Assembly (NCBI RefSeq): GCF_013423785.1
Contig: NZ_CP058952.1
Coordinates: forward strand, 1,240,001-1,304,000
Length of the DNA stretch: 64,000 bases
From: Chitinibacter fontanus
Lineage (GTDB): Bacteria; Pseudomonadota; Gammaproteobacteria; Burkholderiales; Chitinibacteraceae
Direction: 5' to 3'
Position 1 is the stretch's first letter, and each line of letters opens with the position of its first letter. The notes under the pieces were generated by a model, which saw only the letters and a program-made list of their open reading frames with translations, did no database searches and was not told the DNA's origin. Both the position numbers and the translations under genes were made by a program. Shown here in pieces: positions 26,074 to 34,930 of this stretch.

Positions 26074-26759
26074 TTATTGCGGATGGTTTTGATTTTTAGC
26101 GGGTCGAGCGGATCATCGTCCAGCTTTTTGCGTAGGCGCGAAATGGCAACATCCATACTGCGATCGAGCCCATCGTATTCAATGCCGCGCAGCTTTTTCA
26201 GCAAGTGATCACGGCTCAAGATTTCACCGGCATGGCTGGCTAGTTCCCACAGCAAATCAAAATCACTGGTCGACAAGCCCATGGGTTGTCCACGATATTT
26301 CGAGCTACGATTACGCGCATCAATTTGCAACTTACCAAAATTGAGCACCGATTGATCTTTCGCCGGAGCTGCTGCCAGCAAATCGGCACCTTTTTGCCCT
26401 ACATGGCGCAAATGCGCGCGAATCCGTGCCAACAAAACCGAAGGTGGCGTGGTTTTCACCACATAATCGGTAGCACCAATTTCAAAGCCCAAAATCTGAT
26501 TCATATCGCTATTGAGCGAGGTCAGCAAAATAATCGGCCCGGTGTAAAACTCGCGCAGCTCACGGCATAAAGTGAGGCCATCTTTGCCGGGCAGCATAAT
26601 ATCGAGCAAAATTAATTCTGGTGGGTTGGCTTTGACGCTATCAATAACCCCCAATCCATCAGCCAAGACATCGACCGAAAATTCAAACGAGCGTAAAAAG
26701 CCGCCGATCAATTCGGCCAGATCAGCATCATCTTCCACAAACAATACACGCGTGCTCAT
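26031..26759 (-). CDS. rstA: RstA-like response regulator (OmpR family)
   Basis: 242 residues. Receiver domain at about 1-120 with phosphorylated D53 in LLDIMLPGKDG, and LTSLNSDMNQIL and DYVVKTTPPSVLLAR, which match E. coli RstA nearly word for word. The winged-helix domain is at about 145-240 (STSDFDLLWELASHAGEILSRD; GLDRSMDVAISRLRKKL; RNKGYLFA). In E. coli RstA activates asr under acid conditions. The gene lies 4 bp after the HugZ-like stop. Confidence 0.93.
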   Translation of the reverse strand: MSTRVLFVEDDADLAELIGGFLRSFEFSVDVLADGLGVIDSVKANPPELILLDIMLPGKDGLTLCRELREFYTGPIILLTSLNSDMNQILGFEIGATDYVVKTTPPSVLLARIRAHLRHVGQKGADLLAAAPAKDQSVLNFGKLQIDARNRSSKYRGQPMGLSTSDFDLLWELASHAGEILSRDHLLKKLRGIEYDGLDRSMDVAISRLRKKLDDDPLDPLKIKTIRNKGYLFAADIWWQEE

Positions 26760-26763
26760 TCGA

Positions 26764-27396
26764 TTAGATTCCTTGCAATAATTGTTCTAAAGCCAATTTA
26801 AGTTCGACCAGATCGCTCGCTGGCGCGGCAAACTCATAGCGTTGTACCCGCCCATCGCGCCACACATCGCAGCCGCCCAGATCAATGCCCACCAAAGCCT
26901 GCGCCTGCATTGGCGTATATTCAGCCAGCAATTGAGCCTCTTGCTCTAGCGTCAGGGCTGGCGCGGACTCCCACGCGTCGCCCTCTACCCATCCCATCTG
27001 ACCAAAACCGGCGATGTAGCGTGCCCGCCGCGGCCACAAGCGCCACACCGAGAAATCGCTCATCTGCAAACAGCTGGCCAACTCTGGATTGTAACGCGCC
27101 CAGCGTGCGGCGAGCAGCTCATCGAGGCTGGCAGGCTGTAAATCACCCCAAATCGTTAATCGTGCTTTGTTGAGCGACATTTCATCGTCGTGCAGCAGCA
27201 CACTCACCCGCTGGTCTTGCTGTAGATTATGCGTATGCTCAGCCAAGCGACTAATCACCAGCATTGGCCTCCCCGCCTCATCGGCAACGGTGGGTAACCA
27301 GGAAACATGCGGATAACCCGCCATTTGGACAGAATTTGTCGCCAACGCGAGCATACGGCTCCGCCGGATTAATGCCACTACCTCAGGCCAAAACAT
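26764..27396 (-). CDS. HugZ-like heme-utilisation / pyridoxamine-phosphate-oxidase-fold protein
   Basis: 210 residues. Split-barrel FMN/heme-binding fold at about 1-135 (RSRMLALATNS, VSWLPTV, PMLVISRLAEHTHNLQQDQRVSVLLHD) and a C-terminal DUF2470/HugZ-type region with GIDLGGCDVWRDGRVQRYEF. Relatives bind or degrade heme, or lack activity. It shares a transcript with rstA (4 bp apart), an association not expected from E. coli. The specific substrate is uncertain. Confidence 0.7.
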   Translation of the reverse strand: MFWPEVVALIRRSRMLALATNSVQMAGYPHVSWLPTVADEAGRPMLVISRLAEHTHNLQQDQRVSVLLHDDEMSLNKARLTIWGDLQPASLDELLAARWARYNPELASCLQMSDFSVWRLWPRRARYIAGFGQMGWVEGDAWESAPALTLEQEAQLLAEYTPMQAQALVGIDLGGCDVWRDGRVQRYEFAAPASDLVELKLALEQLLQGI

Positions 27397-27481
27397 AATC
27401 AGCGCTCTCCATCAATGCGCAGATTTTAACGGGATTAGCACGCTACGGCGTGGCTTGCTGCGGAAAAAGTGAGCTGGCACG

Positions 27482-28858
27482 CTATTGTGCCGGCGCACCA
27501 CCGAGCGCTTTATAAACTTCGACACTCGATAGCGCCATCTGATAGCGATGCTGCAACAAAGCGTGCTCTGCAGCTTGTCGGCGCGCCTGCGCGTTCAGTA
27601 CGGCGTCAAATGCCAATGCCCCTGCGCTGTACCGCAGCTGGGTCTGCTGCTCTGCCCGCTGTGTTTCAGCACTCAACGCCTGCATCCGCGGCAATTGCGC
27701 TTGCAATTGCGCCTGAGTAGCCAGCGCGATTTCAACTTCTTGCAGCGCGGTATAGAGCTTCTGCCGATACTCGATGACGGCCATTTCATAATCGGCAGCA
27801 CTGGATTTCTTGGCGATGGCCATTTCATTGAATTGAATAAATGGCAAGGCTAAACCCGCCCCCAGTGATGCCACGGGGTTGGCGATAAAATTGACTAAAT
27901 CCTGGCTACTGGTTCCCAAGCCCCCCGTGAGTGATAAAGTGGGATACCAGCTTTTACGCGTGATCTGTTGATCGGCAAAACTAGCTTGTAATTTGGCCGT
28001 TGCAGCAGCTAGGTCTGGGCGACGATCTAAGACCTCGGCGGGGATGCCAGCGGGGATCGCTGGCCAACGATCAGGTAAGGCCGCCACGACACCAGCAGTG
28101 GATTCCGGTGTTTGATCAAGCAAAATACCTAACTGCCACAGGCTTTTTGCCAAGGCTAACTGGGCTTGATTGAAGGCGTTTTCCTGCTGCAAGGCGCTAC
28201 TACGCGCCTGATTAACATCCAAACCGGAAACCACGCCAGCCGCATAGCGGCGCTCAACCATCGCAAGGGTTTCACGCGCACGTTGCAAATCACCTTGGGC
28301 TAACTGCAGGGCGTCTTGATCGCGCGCAATAGTCCAATAGGCATTTGCGACGCTGGCCGAGATTGTTTGCTGAAGTGCACGCAATTCGGCGGCGCCGGCC
28401 TGCTCACGCCAACGGGCTGCTTGCTGCTGATCAGCCAATTTGCCCCATAAATCGACCTCCCAAGATAAGCCAAGGTTGGTGCTACTGGAATCGCCGCGAT
28501 ACCGGCGTGGGTCGAGCTCCCAAGAAGCACCTTTATTTAGCCCCAATGACACAGCAGGCAAGCGCTCCAAACCACTTTTCTCAACAGCAAAGCCAGCCTT
28601 GCGTAAACGAATGGCAGCCAGTGCTAGATCGGCATTGCGCACCTTAGCGCTCGCTTGTAACGCGCTCAATTGCGTATCGGCAAATTCGTCCCAAAACTGC
28701 TGATCAGATACTGGCAAAGCCGCGCTTTGTACCGCAGATGCCTGCCATTGCGCAGGCAGCTCCACGGCAGGCTTTTCCCAAGCAGGCGTTGCGCAGGCCG
28801 ACAGAAAGCCCAGCAACAGTAATGATCCGACCGCTCGCGAGATAGTAATTGATTGCAT
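27482..28858 (-). CDS. Outer-membrane efflux lipoprotein, TolC/OprM (NodT) family
   Basis: 458 residues from the ATG at 28858, 1 bp after the macB stop. Lipobox signal LLLLGFLSAC-AT, then two OEP repeats, each with long helices (LRALQQTISASVANAYWTIARDQDALQLAQGDL; MQALSAETQRAEQQTQLRYSAGAL). GIPAEVLDRRPDLAAATAKL is the family hallmark. It forms the trimeric outer-membrane duct for the MacAB pump encoded just upstream. Confidence 0.92.
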   Translation of the reverse strand: MQSITISRAVGSLLLLGFLSACATPAWEKPAVELPAQWQASAVQSAALPVSDQQFWDEFADTQLSALQASAKVRNADLALAAIRLRKAGFAVEKSGLERLPAVSLGLNKGASWELDPRRYRGDSSSTNLGLSWEVDLWGKLADQQQAARWREQAGAAELRALQQTISASVANAYWTIARDQDALQLAQGDLQRARETLAMVERRYAAGVVSGLDVNQARSSALQQENAFNQAQLALAKSLWQLGILLDQTPESTAGVVAALPDRWPAIPAGIPAEVLDRRPDLAAATAKLQASFADQQITRKSWYPTLSLTGGLGTSSQDLVNFIANPVASLGAGLALPFIQFNEMAIAKKSSAADYEMAVIEYRQKLYTALQEVEIALATQAQLQAQLPRMQALSAETQRAEQQTQLRYSAGALAFDAVLNAQARRQAAEHALLQHRYQMALSSVEVYKALGGAPAQ

Positions 28859-28859
28859 A

Positions 28860-30812
28860 TTATTCCCGTGCCAAAGCTTCAATTGGCGCCAACTGCGATG
28901 CACGGCGCGCAGGTAAAAACCCAAAGACCACCCCCACTACCGTGGCACACAACACCGCGGTGGTAATTGAACCGAGAGAGAAAATCATCTGGAAATCTTT
29001 TACAAAGCTATTGATAGCCACCCCCAGCAAGGCCGACAGTGAAATACCAATCGCACCGCCGAGCAAACACACCACAATCGCCTCGATCAAAAACTGGATT
29101 CGAATATCCGATTGCCGCGCGCCAACCGCCATCCGGATGCCAATTTCGTGCGTGCGCTCAGTCACTGACACCAGCATGATATTCATCACGCCAATGCCAC
29201 CAACGACCAGCGAAATCACGCCGATCAACATCAGAAACATCTTGATGCTGTTCGCGGTACTTTGAAACGATTCCATCATGTCTTGCATATTGCGGGTGTA
29301 AATATCCTTTTTGCCGTGCCATTGCTCCATACGCGACAGCAAAGCCGTCTCGGCTGCTTTGAGCGGTACATCTGGCTTGATTTGCACCGTGATGCGGCTG
29401 AAATGCTGCTGGCCAAACATGCGGCTTGCCGCCGTGCTATAGGGCACCCAGACATCGAGTGATTCACCGCCGCCAAAGCCGCCGGATTTTTTTTCGGCCA
29501 CGCCGATCACTTGCACTGGCATAGTGCCGAGCAAAATCACTTCGCCAATCCCGCTCTCAGAACCGAATAAAGTTTTACGTGTGTATTCACCGATTACCGC
29601 CACTTGCGCTTGGCGGCGAACGTCTTCATCACTAAACGCCACGCCAAATTGCATCGCCTGATTGCGTAGGTCGAAATAGGCTGGGGACACCCCCTGTATC
29701 ATCGTAGAGGCGTCGAGATTCTTATATCGCGCGCGCATACCTATGCCGGTAATTGGCGTAACAGATTGCACATAGGGCTCGGTGGCGATCAATGCCAGAT
29801 CACTCTCTCGCAAAGAGGTCACGCTTTGCGCTTTTTCATCGCTAATGCCAGTGCCCGGCAGAATATCGAGGTTATTCACGCCCAAGCTGGCAAAATTTTT
29901 CAGGACTGATTCTTCCATCCCATCACCGAGCGCGACAATCGACACCACCGAGGCAATCCCGATAATGATGCCGAGCATCGTCAGCAAGCTACGCATCCGA
30001 TTTGCGAGGAGCGCGCGAAATGCCATCGCAAAGGCTTCGCGCCAGCGCCCCAGCAAAGCTTGTGGCGACGCGTCATGCGGGGCTGGCGGCGGTGGATCAC
30101 TGGGCAAAGCTTCTTCATCGCGCGCCAGATTACAAACGTCCGAGATAATTTTGCCGTCACGAATTTCGATAATCCGATCCGCCTGCGCCGCCACTTTGGC
30201 GTCATGCGTCACCAAAATGACCGTATGACCTTGCTCGTGCAGCTCTTTCAAAATCTGCAATACATCGGCACCGCTACGCGAATCGAGCGCGCCGGTCGGC
30301 TCATCAGCCAGAATGACTTCACCGCCATTCATCAACGCGCGGGCAATCGATACCCGTTGCTGCTGGCCACCCGAGAGCTGGCGTGGGCGATAATTGAGCC
30401 GCTCACCCAAACCCAAACGCCCCAGCAACATCGCGGCGCGTTTTTGTCGCTCGATCAAGGGCATACCGGCGTAAATCGCCGGCATGGCCACGTTTTCAGT
30501 CGCGCTTAGCGCGCCGAGCAAATGGTAACGTTGAAAAATAAAACCAAAATGATCGCGCCGTAGTATCGCTAATTCATCGGCATTGAGCTCGCCGACCTCA
30601 CGGCCATTAAAGCGGTACGAACCTTCCGAAGGGCTATCGAGTCCGCCCAGAATATTCATCAGCGTCGACTTACCCGAACCCGATTGCCCGATAATCGCGA
30701 CCATTTCTCCGGCTTCAATGACAATATTGATGTCATCCAGAATGCGGATCTGCTGATCGCCTGCCGGAAAAACCCGCCCGATTCCGGTCAGCTCAATCAC
30801 TGGCGTACTCAT
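28860..30812 (-). CDS. macB: MacB, ABC-type tripartite export transporter
   Basis: 650 residues, typical MacB length. N-terminal ABC domain with Walker [10 protein letters not shown] at about 42-50, signature [15 protein letters not shown], and Walker [13 protein letters not shown]. One membrane helix follows at about 275, then a periplasmic MacB domain, then three C-terminal helices ending [10 protein letters not shown]. It exports macrolides, lipopeptides, siderophores or heat-stable toxins with MacA and an outer-membrane factor. Overlaps the macA stop by 4 bp. Confidence 0.95.
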   Translation of the reverse strand: MSTPVIELTGIGRVFPAGDQQIRILDDINIVIEAGEMVAIIGQSGSGKSTLMNILGGLDSPSEGSYRFNGREVGELNADELAILRRDHFGFIFQRYHLLGALSATENVAMPAIYAGMPLIERQKRAAMLLGRLGLGERLNYRPRQLSGGQQQRVSIARALMNGGEVILADEPTGALDSRSGADVLQILKELHEQGHTVILVTHDAKVAAQADRIIEIRDGKIISDVCNLARDEEALPSDPPPPAPHDASPQALLGRWREAFAMAFRALLANRMRSLLTMLGIIIGIASVVSIVALGDGMEESVLKNFASLGVNNLDILPGTGISDEKAQSVTSLRESDLALIATEPYVQSVTPITGIGMRARYKNLDASTMIQGVSPAYFDLRNQAMQFGVAFSDEDVRRQAQVAVIGEYTRKTLFGSESGIGEVILLGTMPVQVIGVAEKKSGGFGGGESLDVWVPYSTAASRMFGQQHFSRITVQIKPDVPLKAAETALLSRMEQWHGKKDIYTRNMQDMMESFQSTANSIKMFLMLIGVISLVVGGIGVMNIMLVSVTERTHEIGIRMAVGARQSDIRIQFLIEAIVVCLLGGAIGISLSALLGVAINSFVKDFQMIFSLGSITTAVLCATVVGVVFGFLPARRASQLAPIEALARE

Positions 30813-31981
30813 GCGCGCTCCGATACCTTGCCTGATTTCGCTGGCATACCATCATCAGCGCTGCCATTACCGATCACGACTTTATCGCCGTCTTTAAGGC
30901 CCGATTTCACCTCTGCGACAATATTGCCGCGCAGGCCGATGGTCACAGTACGGTCTTGAATCTGACCTTGCGCATCGAGCACTTTGACGGTGTATTGATC
31001 GCTCGCCGCACCTTTTTTACCGATGGCGCCGACCGGGATCGTCAGTACATTGCGCGCCGCAGCCAAGATAAAGGTCACTTGCGCCGTCATCTGCAAACGC
31101 AGCAGCCCTTGCGGGTTGGGAACAAAGAAATGCGCATTGTAGAAAATCGCGTTATTGATCGTTTGCGGCGTTGGCTCAACGCCAGCAACTTGGCCTTTGA
31201 TCTTGGTTTCCGGCGCACCGAGCACCGAGAAATACAACGGCGTACCGGCTTTAAGGCGCACCACATCGGCCTCGGCCACTTGCGCCTGCACCTTCATCGT
31301 ATCCATATCAGCCAGCGTTAAAATCGTTGGTGCCGACTGAATCGCATTGACCGTCTGACCTTCTTTCACCGCAATCGAGGCCACAATGCCATCTATCGGC
31401 GCCACAATCCGCGTGAAGCCCAGATTGGTTTTGGCGGTTGCCAATTTGATTTCGGCTTGCCGCAATTGCGCCGCCAATTGGCGTATTTCAGCTTGACGCA
31501 TTTTGACCGCATTGGCCGCCGATTCAAGCTCTTTACGTGGCGTAGCGTCGCCCGCCATCATGGTTTTTTGCCGCGCCAATTCCTGCTCGGCGTCATCGAG
31601 CGCTAATTGCTTGATAGTTTTTTGCGCTTGCAACCCTTCAATCGACATCTGGGCTTCGTCAAAATCATTTTGTGACACACTCGGATCAATCTCGGCGAGC
31701 AAATCGCCTTTTTTAACGCGATCCCCCAGTTGTACCGCCAAACGCTTGATCTGCCCCGAAGCCTGCGCGCCAACATCGACCGTTTTGGCAGCTTCAACTT
31801 TGCCGGTGGCCAGTACCGAGACTTCTACATCAGCACGTTTAACCACGCTACTGATGACCTGGCTGCTAGGGTCTACTTTTTTGCGCCCCAACCCTGAGTA
31901 GGCTGCCGCAGCCAGAGCGATTAACAAAATCCAGCGCCATAGACCGAGGCGGGACCATAGACGGTAAATCGCAGACAACAT
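30809..31981 (-). CDS. macA: MacA, periplasmic adaptor protein
   Basis: 390 residues. The ATG at 31981 was chosen because GGAG lies 8 bp upstream. N-terminal membrane anchor at about 12-32, lipoyl/barrel-sandwich halves (VEAAKTVDVGAQASGQIKRL; GFTRIVAPIDGIVASIAVKEGQTV), a long alpha-hairpin in between, and a beta-barrel domain. It joins MacB to the outer-membrane duct. First gene of macA-macB-OMF. A GTGTAG-TTTT-ACATAC inverted motif lies about 80 bp upstream. Confidence 0.94.
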   Translation of the reverse strand: MLSAIYRLWSRLGLWRWILLIALAAAAYSGLGRKKVDPSSQVISSVVKRADVEVSVLATGKVEAAKTVDVGAQASGQIKRLAVQLGDRVKKGDLLAEIDPSVSQNDFDEAQMSIEGLQAQKTIKQLALDDAEQELARQKTMMAGDATPRKELESAANAVKMRQAEIRQLAAQLRQAEIKLATAKTNLGFTRIVAPIDGIVASIAVKEGQTVNAIQSAPTILTLADMDTMKVQAQVAEADVVRLKAGTPLYFSVLGAPETKIKGQVAGVEPTPQTINNAIFYNAHFFVPNPQGLLRLQMTAQVTFILAAARNVLTIPVGAIGKKGAASDQYTVKVLDAQGQIQDRTVTIGLRGNIVAEVKSGLKDGDKVVIGNGSADDGMPAKSGKVSERA

Positions 31982-32080
31982 GCAGTAAAACTCCAAAGCA
32001 GGAAGATAAGTTATGACGGCAACATTACGCTGCACTGGCGAGTAAATCTAGGTAATAAGTTGTATGTAAAACTACACATA

Positions 32081-32109
32081 TTTACGGCGCATATACAATG
32101 CGCCGTAAA
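32081..32109. other. Perfect 12-bp-stem palindrome upstream of macA
   Basis: TTTACGGCGCAT and ATGCGCCGTAAA flank the loop ATACA. No T-run follows on either strand, so a simple terminator is unlikely. It lies about 100 bp upstream of macA and after the 32185-32874 gene; it could be an operator, an RNA-stability hairpin or a weak terminator. Confidence 0.5.
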
Positions 32110-32128
32110 TTACAACATACGCTTATAC

Positions 32129-32176
32129 GGTATATGCTCGTAATCATTTAATATTAATAGCTACAGAGCAATACCC
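32129..32176. repeat. GGGTAT inverted repeat, copy 1
   Basis: 48 bp. Left arm GGTATATGCTCG, right arm CAGAGCAATACCC, AT-rich middle with ATTAATAGC. It lies 8 bp beyond the stop of the 32185-32874 gene. Confidence 0.65.
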
Positions 32177-32184
32177 ATTGAAAA

Positions 32185-32874
32185 TTAGCGATACAAATAA
32201 CGCCCGTCGTAAATGCGCCCTGTACGGTCAAAATCGCAGGTATAGCTTAGGCGCCGGGTTGAGCCTTCCTCAAAAGTCACCGTGCCATCACCTTTCAACA
32301 CTCGCCCAGTTAAGCGCGCCGTATTGAGTAATACCGAACGTACCTCACCATGGTCATCATTGAGATGCCGCTGTAGTACCGTAGCGCATTCTTGTTTCAA
32401 GAAGGCGACGTCTGCAAAGGGGTCCGAGCGCCCGCTCGCATAGTCGGCACGCTTATCATCCTGCGCTTTTTCTTCATTTGTTTTATTACTGCTACTCATG
32501 ATTGCAGCCAATGCCGCCAAGCCAACCACGCCAGCACCAATCGCCAAGGCACGGTTACGACTTTTATGGTCGTGCTCCTCATCGACTGATTTAGCATTCA
32601 CATTCCAACTCACCAATTCTTGCCGTTGCACGCGGCAGGTAAATTTGTGATCTTTACCATCATCACGACTACGCACCTTGCCATCCAAACTATAAGAATC
32701 CCAACCTGTGTCCTCGACATTCTCAAAGCGGGCATCCCGATAATCAGAGTTCCAACCGGCCACCTTGCGTGAACAATCACGCCGCGCGTCATATTCGCTG
32801 TATGCCTGAGCCAGAGGAGCACCCAACATGCATGTGATAGTCAGGCCAGCTAAAACCGTCTGTTTAATTGCCAT
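32185..32874 (-). CDS. Secreted protein of unknown function with a membrane-like segment
   Basis: 229 residues from the ATG at 32874, which has GGAG 7 bp upstream. Signal peptide ending PLAQA. The mature N-terminal part has paired Cys (RRDCSRKV, HKFTCRVQ) in a small domain. A hydrophobic segment at about 121-138 (ALAIGAGVVGLAALAAIMSS) is followed by a charged stretch and a C-terminal domain with CATV and YTCDFDRTGR. I do not recognise the family. It lies between macA and the Crp-like gene, both with separate promoters. Confidence 0.55.
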   Translation of the reverse strand: MAIKQTVLAGLTITCMLGAPLAQAYSEYDARRDCSRKVAGWNSDYRDARFENVEDTGWDSYSLDGKVRSRDDGKDHKFTCRVQRQELVSWNVNAKSVDEEHDHKSRNRALAIGAGVVGLAALAAIMSSSNKTNEEKAQDDKRADYASGRSDPFADVAFLKQECATVLQRHLNDDHGEVRSVLLNTARLTGRVLKGDGTVTFEEGSTRRLSYTCDFDRTGRIYDGRYLYR

Positions 32875-33370
32875 GTTGCACTCCATTTCCCCTGAATCAT
32901 CGAATACCGCCGTGGCGGCCAATACCAGACGCTACGCTAATTATGCAAAAGCTAAAGCAATACTAGCCTAGTCACCCGCTAGGGCGGATGACAAAACGAT
33001 GACCAATTTATTAGATAATCGGCGTAAGGTCGGCAAAATAAGCCAAGTGCGGCGCAACTCATCGTGCATCAACACAACAATGCTACGCCAGATTACAAAG
33101 AGCTCATTTAGATCCAGCAAAGCTGGCATGCACCAAATACCCAGCTTGGTATATGCATTTAAATCAATAACCAATTTAACTATGGAAATATACCCATAGT
33201 AATATGCCAATTGGTTTGGGATAACATAGCTTAAGCCGTAGTAGCACGAACAAAGCAAGTAAGCGCACACCAAACCGTTTACTCAAGCCAGAAACCAAAA
33301 GCTGAGTAAACTAAAGGTCAGCACCTCAGTGCAGGCCCCGACTAACTCATTCCGCGATTCCAGCCAAGTC
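32875..33370. promoter_or_regulatory. Intergenic region between a secreted-protein gene and the Crp/Fnr gene
   Basis: About 495 bp, AT-rich, between divergent genes. It holds a short CCCGCTAGGGCGG palindrome near 32977 and a CTATGG/CCATAG hairpin near 33180. A weak 101-codon minus-strand ORF has no coding signature. I see no gene; promoters for both flanking genes are expected here. Confidence 0.5.
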
Positions 33371-34048
33371 ATGACCTCTAGCGCCGACCCTATGCTGCCG
33401 CTGTTGTTTCCGCTGCTGCAGGCTTTTCCTGCACCACTACGTGCCACTCTTGTGGCCGCTGGGGAAGAAATCGATGCGCCGGCTGGCACTCAACTCTGGC
33501 AGGAAGGGCAAGATATCACCGATATCATCCTACTTTCGTCAGGCATCATCATTGCCAGCGCCAACCCAAATGCCGGAAGCCGCGAATTCTTATATGGCCA
33601 TATGAGTGCCGGTGCAGTGGCCGGATTGCATGCCCTGATGATGCCCAGCCACGCCCAAGTCCAGCTCATCGTACGGCAGGACGCGCATTATTTGCGGCTA
33701 CCACTGAGTGCTGTGCGCGCAGCACTTACGGCACACCCCGCCGCATGGGAAGCCGTTGCGCACGAGTTGGCCCAGGGGGTTTTTCATCTGATGAATATGA
33801 TTAATTTATTAGGCCACAGTAATGGCTATCAACGGCTGCGCCGGCTGCTGATCCAAATGGATCGACGAGCCAAAAATGAACATTTGCCCAGTGGGCTGAT
33901 CCTGAATCAACAAGAAATTGCCGCCCGGATTGGGCTCTCGCGTGAAATGGTTAACCGCATGCTCAGCCAACTGCGCAGTGGGGGCTATATCGAACAAGAC
34001 GAGCGCGGCATCTTGCAAATTTTACAGCCCTTACCGCGCGAATTTTAA
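33371..34048 (+). CDS. Crp/Fnr-family transcriptional regulator
   Basis: 225 residues from the ATG at 33371; a GTG at 33329 preceded by AAAGGT is a possible alternative. Cyclic-nucleotide-binding-like beta-roll at about 10-120 (GTQLWQEGQDITDIILLSSGIIIAS), a dimer helix, and an HTH_Crp domain at about 145-215 (LNQQEIAARIGLSREMVNRMLSQLRSGGYI). There is no Fnr-type Cys cluster, so it is not an oxygen-sensing iron-sulfur Fnr. The effector is unknown. A perfect TGTGC-N6-GCACA palindrome follows 12 bp after its stop. Confidence 0.88.
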   Translation: MTSSADPMLPLLFPLLQAFPAPLRATLVAAGEEIDAPAGTQLWQEGQDITDIILLSSGIIIASANPNAGSREFLYGHMSAGAVAGLHALMMPSHAQVQLIVRQDAHYLRLPLSAVRAALTAHPAAWEAVAHELAQGVFHLMNMINLLGHSNGYQRLRRLLIQMDRRAKNEHLPSGLILNQQEIAARIGLSREMVNRMLSQLRSGGYIEQDERGILQILQPLPREF

Positions 34049-34060
34049 AAATCACCCCGC

Positions 34061-34076
34061 TGTGCGAAATCGCACA
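34061..34076 (+). promoter_or_regulatory. Crp-type palindromic operator TGTGCGAAATCGCACA
   Basis: A perfect inverted repeat TGTGC-N6-GCACA, one base per half from the CRP consensus TGTGA-N6-TCACA. It lies between the Crp/Fnr gene and the first small secreted-protein gene, about 48 bp upstream of a transcription start predicted from TAAGAT at 34105-34110. It probably controls the two small genes downstream. Confidence 0.65.
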
Positions 34077-34150
34077 ATCCATTCTCAGCAGACATGCTGC
34101 TCCCTAAGATGGCGCCATCGTCGAATGGCTAAATTGTTCTGGAGCCCATC

Positions 34151-34480
34151 ATGTCACGCTATCTATTACTTCTTATCGCCACTCTTTTAAGTCTGTACAC
34201 CCTGCCCGCTCAGGCCAGCGTTAGCGATGCTTATCGTGATGGCGTACGTGAAGTAACCCGCGCAAAAATTGACGGTGCCCGTGAAATTGCCGCCGAACGT
34301 CGCGAAGCTGCCCGTGATTATTACGAAGCTGACAATGCTTGGGAGCGTCGCCAAGCAATCCGGGAAGGCACACGCGAAGTACGCGCCGCCAAACGCAAAG
34401 CCGCGCGCGAAGTACGCAGCGAACGCCGCGAAGCACGACGTGAAATCCGCCGCGCAGTCCGTAAAGACCGCTGGAACTAA
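34151..34480 (+). CDS. Small secreted, Arg/Glu/Ala-rich helical protein with internal duplication
   Basis: 109 residues with a signal peptide ending PAQA-S at about 22. The mature part is about 87 residues of charged helix with no Cys and few hydrophobics. Residues 30-56 and 72-98 are a clear duplication (DGVREVTRAK...ERREAARD against EGTREVRAAK...ERREARRE). It is strongly basic overall. It is preceded by GGAG and by a Crp-type operator 75 bp upstream. I do not recognise the family; a periplasmic coiled or single alpha helix is likely. Confidence 0.7.
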   Translation: MSRYLLLLIATLLSLYTLPAQASVSDAYRDGVREVTRAKIDGAREIAAERREAARDYYEADNAWERRQAIREGTREVRAAKRKAAREVRSERREARREIRRAVRKDRWN

Positions 34481-34497
34481 TATCTGCAAGGAATAAT

Positions 34498-34836
34498 ATG
34501 AAAGCGATTCAGTACTTAATCTTCGCCTTGACCGCGCTGATGCTCATGGCGTCCCCCACTTGGGCCGACAGCCGCCGAGATGCACAACGTGTCGGTGCTT
34601 TTGCCGGTGCAATGAAATATTGTGCCGAACATGATACTGGCCGCGAAGGTCGTTACAAACTGGCGCGCTACCGCGCATTTAAAGAAGTCAATGAGATGTC
34701 ATCGCGCCGCAAATTAGATGCACTTGCGGCCCGCAACTTTGCCTACGATCGCGGCCGCTACTGGGGCCGTCGCTTAGATCGCAATCATTGTCGACAGCTA
34801 TTGGGTGCATCCGAATGGCGGCGTTTCTTTAATTAA
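34498..34836 (+). CDS. Small secreted Arg-rich protein of unknown function
   Basis: 112 residues with a signal peptide (ALTALMLMASPTWA-D). The mature protein has two Cys (C42 and C99) that could form one disulfide, and several basic/aromatic patches (RYKLARYRAFKEV; DRGRYWGRRLDRNHC). It begins 17 bp after the preceding small gene, preceded by AAGGAA, so the two form an operon. There is no family recognition. Codon and base use are like the neighbours, so it looks like a genuine gene. Confidence 0.68.
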   Translation: MKAIQYLIFALTALMLMASPTWADSRRDAQRVGAFAGAMKYCAEHDTGREGRYKLARYRAFKEVNEMSSRRKLDALAARNFAYDRGRYWGRRLDRNHCRQLLGASEWRRFFN

Positions 34837-34847
34837 GCAGTAAATGT

Positions 34848-34897
34848 GGGTATTTATCGCTCAATCAACACCAACAATGATTGCAGAGAGATACCCC
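34848..34897. repeat. GGGTAT inverted repeat, copy 2
   Basis: 50 bp. GTGGGTAT on the left pairs with GATACCCCAC on the right, with AGAGA inside the right arm. It lies 12 bp after the second small secreted-protein gene and may act as its terminator, although no T-run follows. Confidence 0.6.
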
Positions 34898-34930
34898 ACT
34901 ACAATCGCAATCTGATTTGTACCGATTAAA

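Noticed and set aside
32968..33273. 101-codon minus-strand ORF upstream of the Crp/Fnr gene
   Set aside because: The start is weak, composition is AT-rich and hydrophobic without pattern, and the codon use is unlike its neighbours. Probably non-coding.
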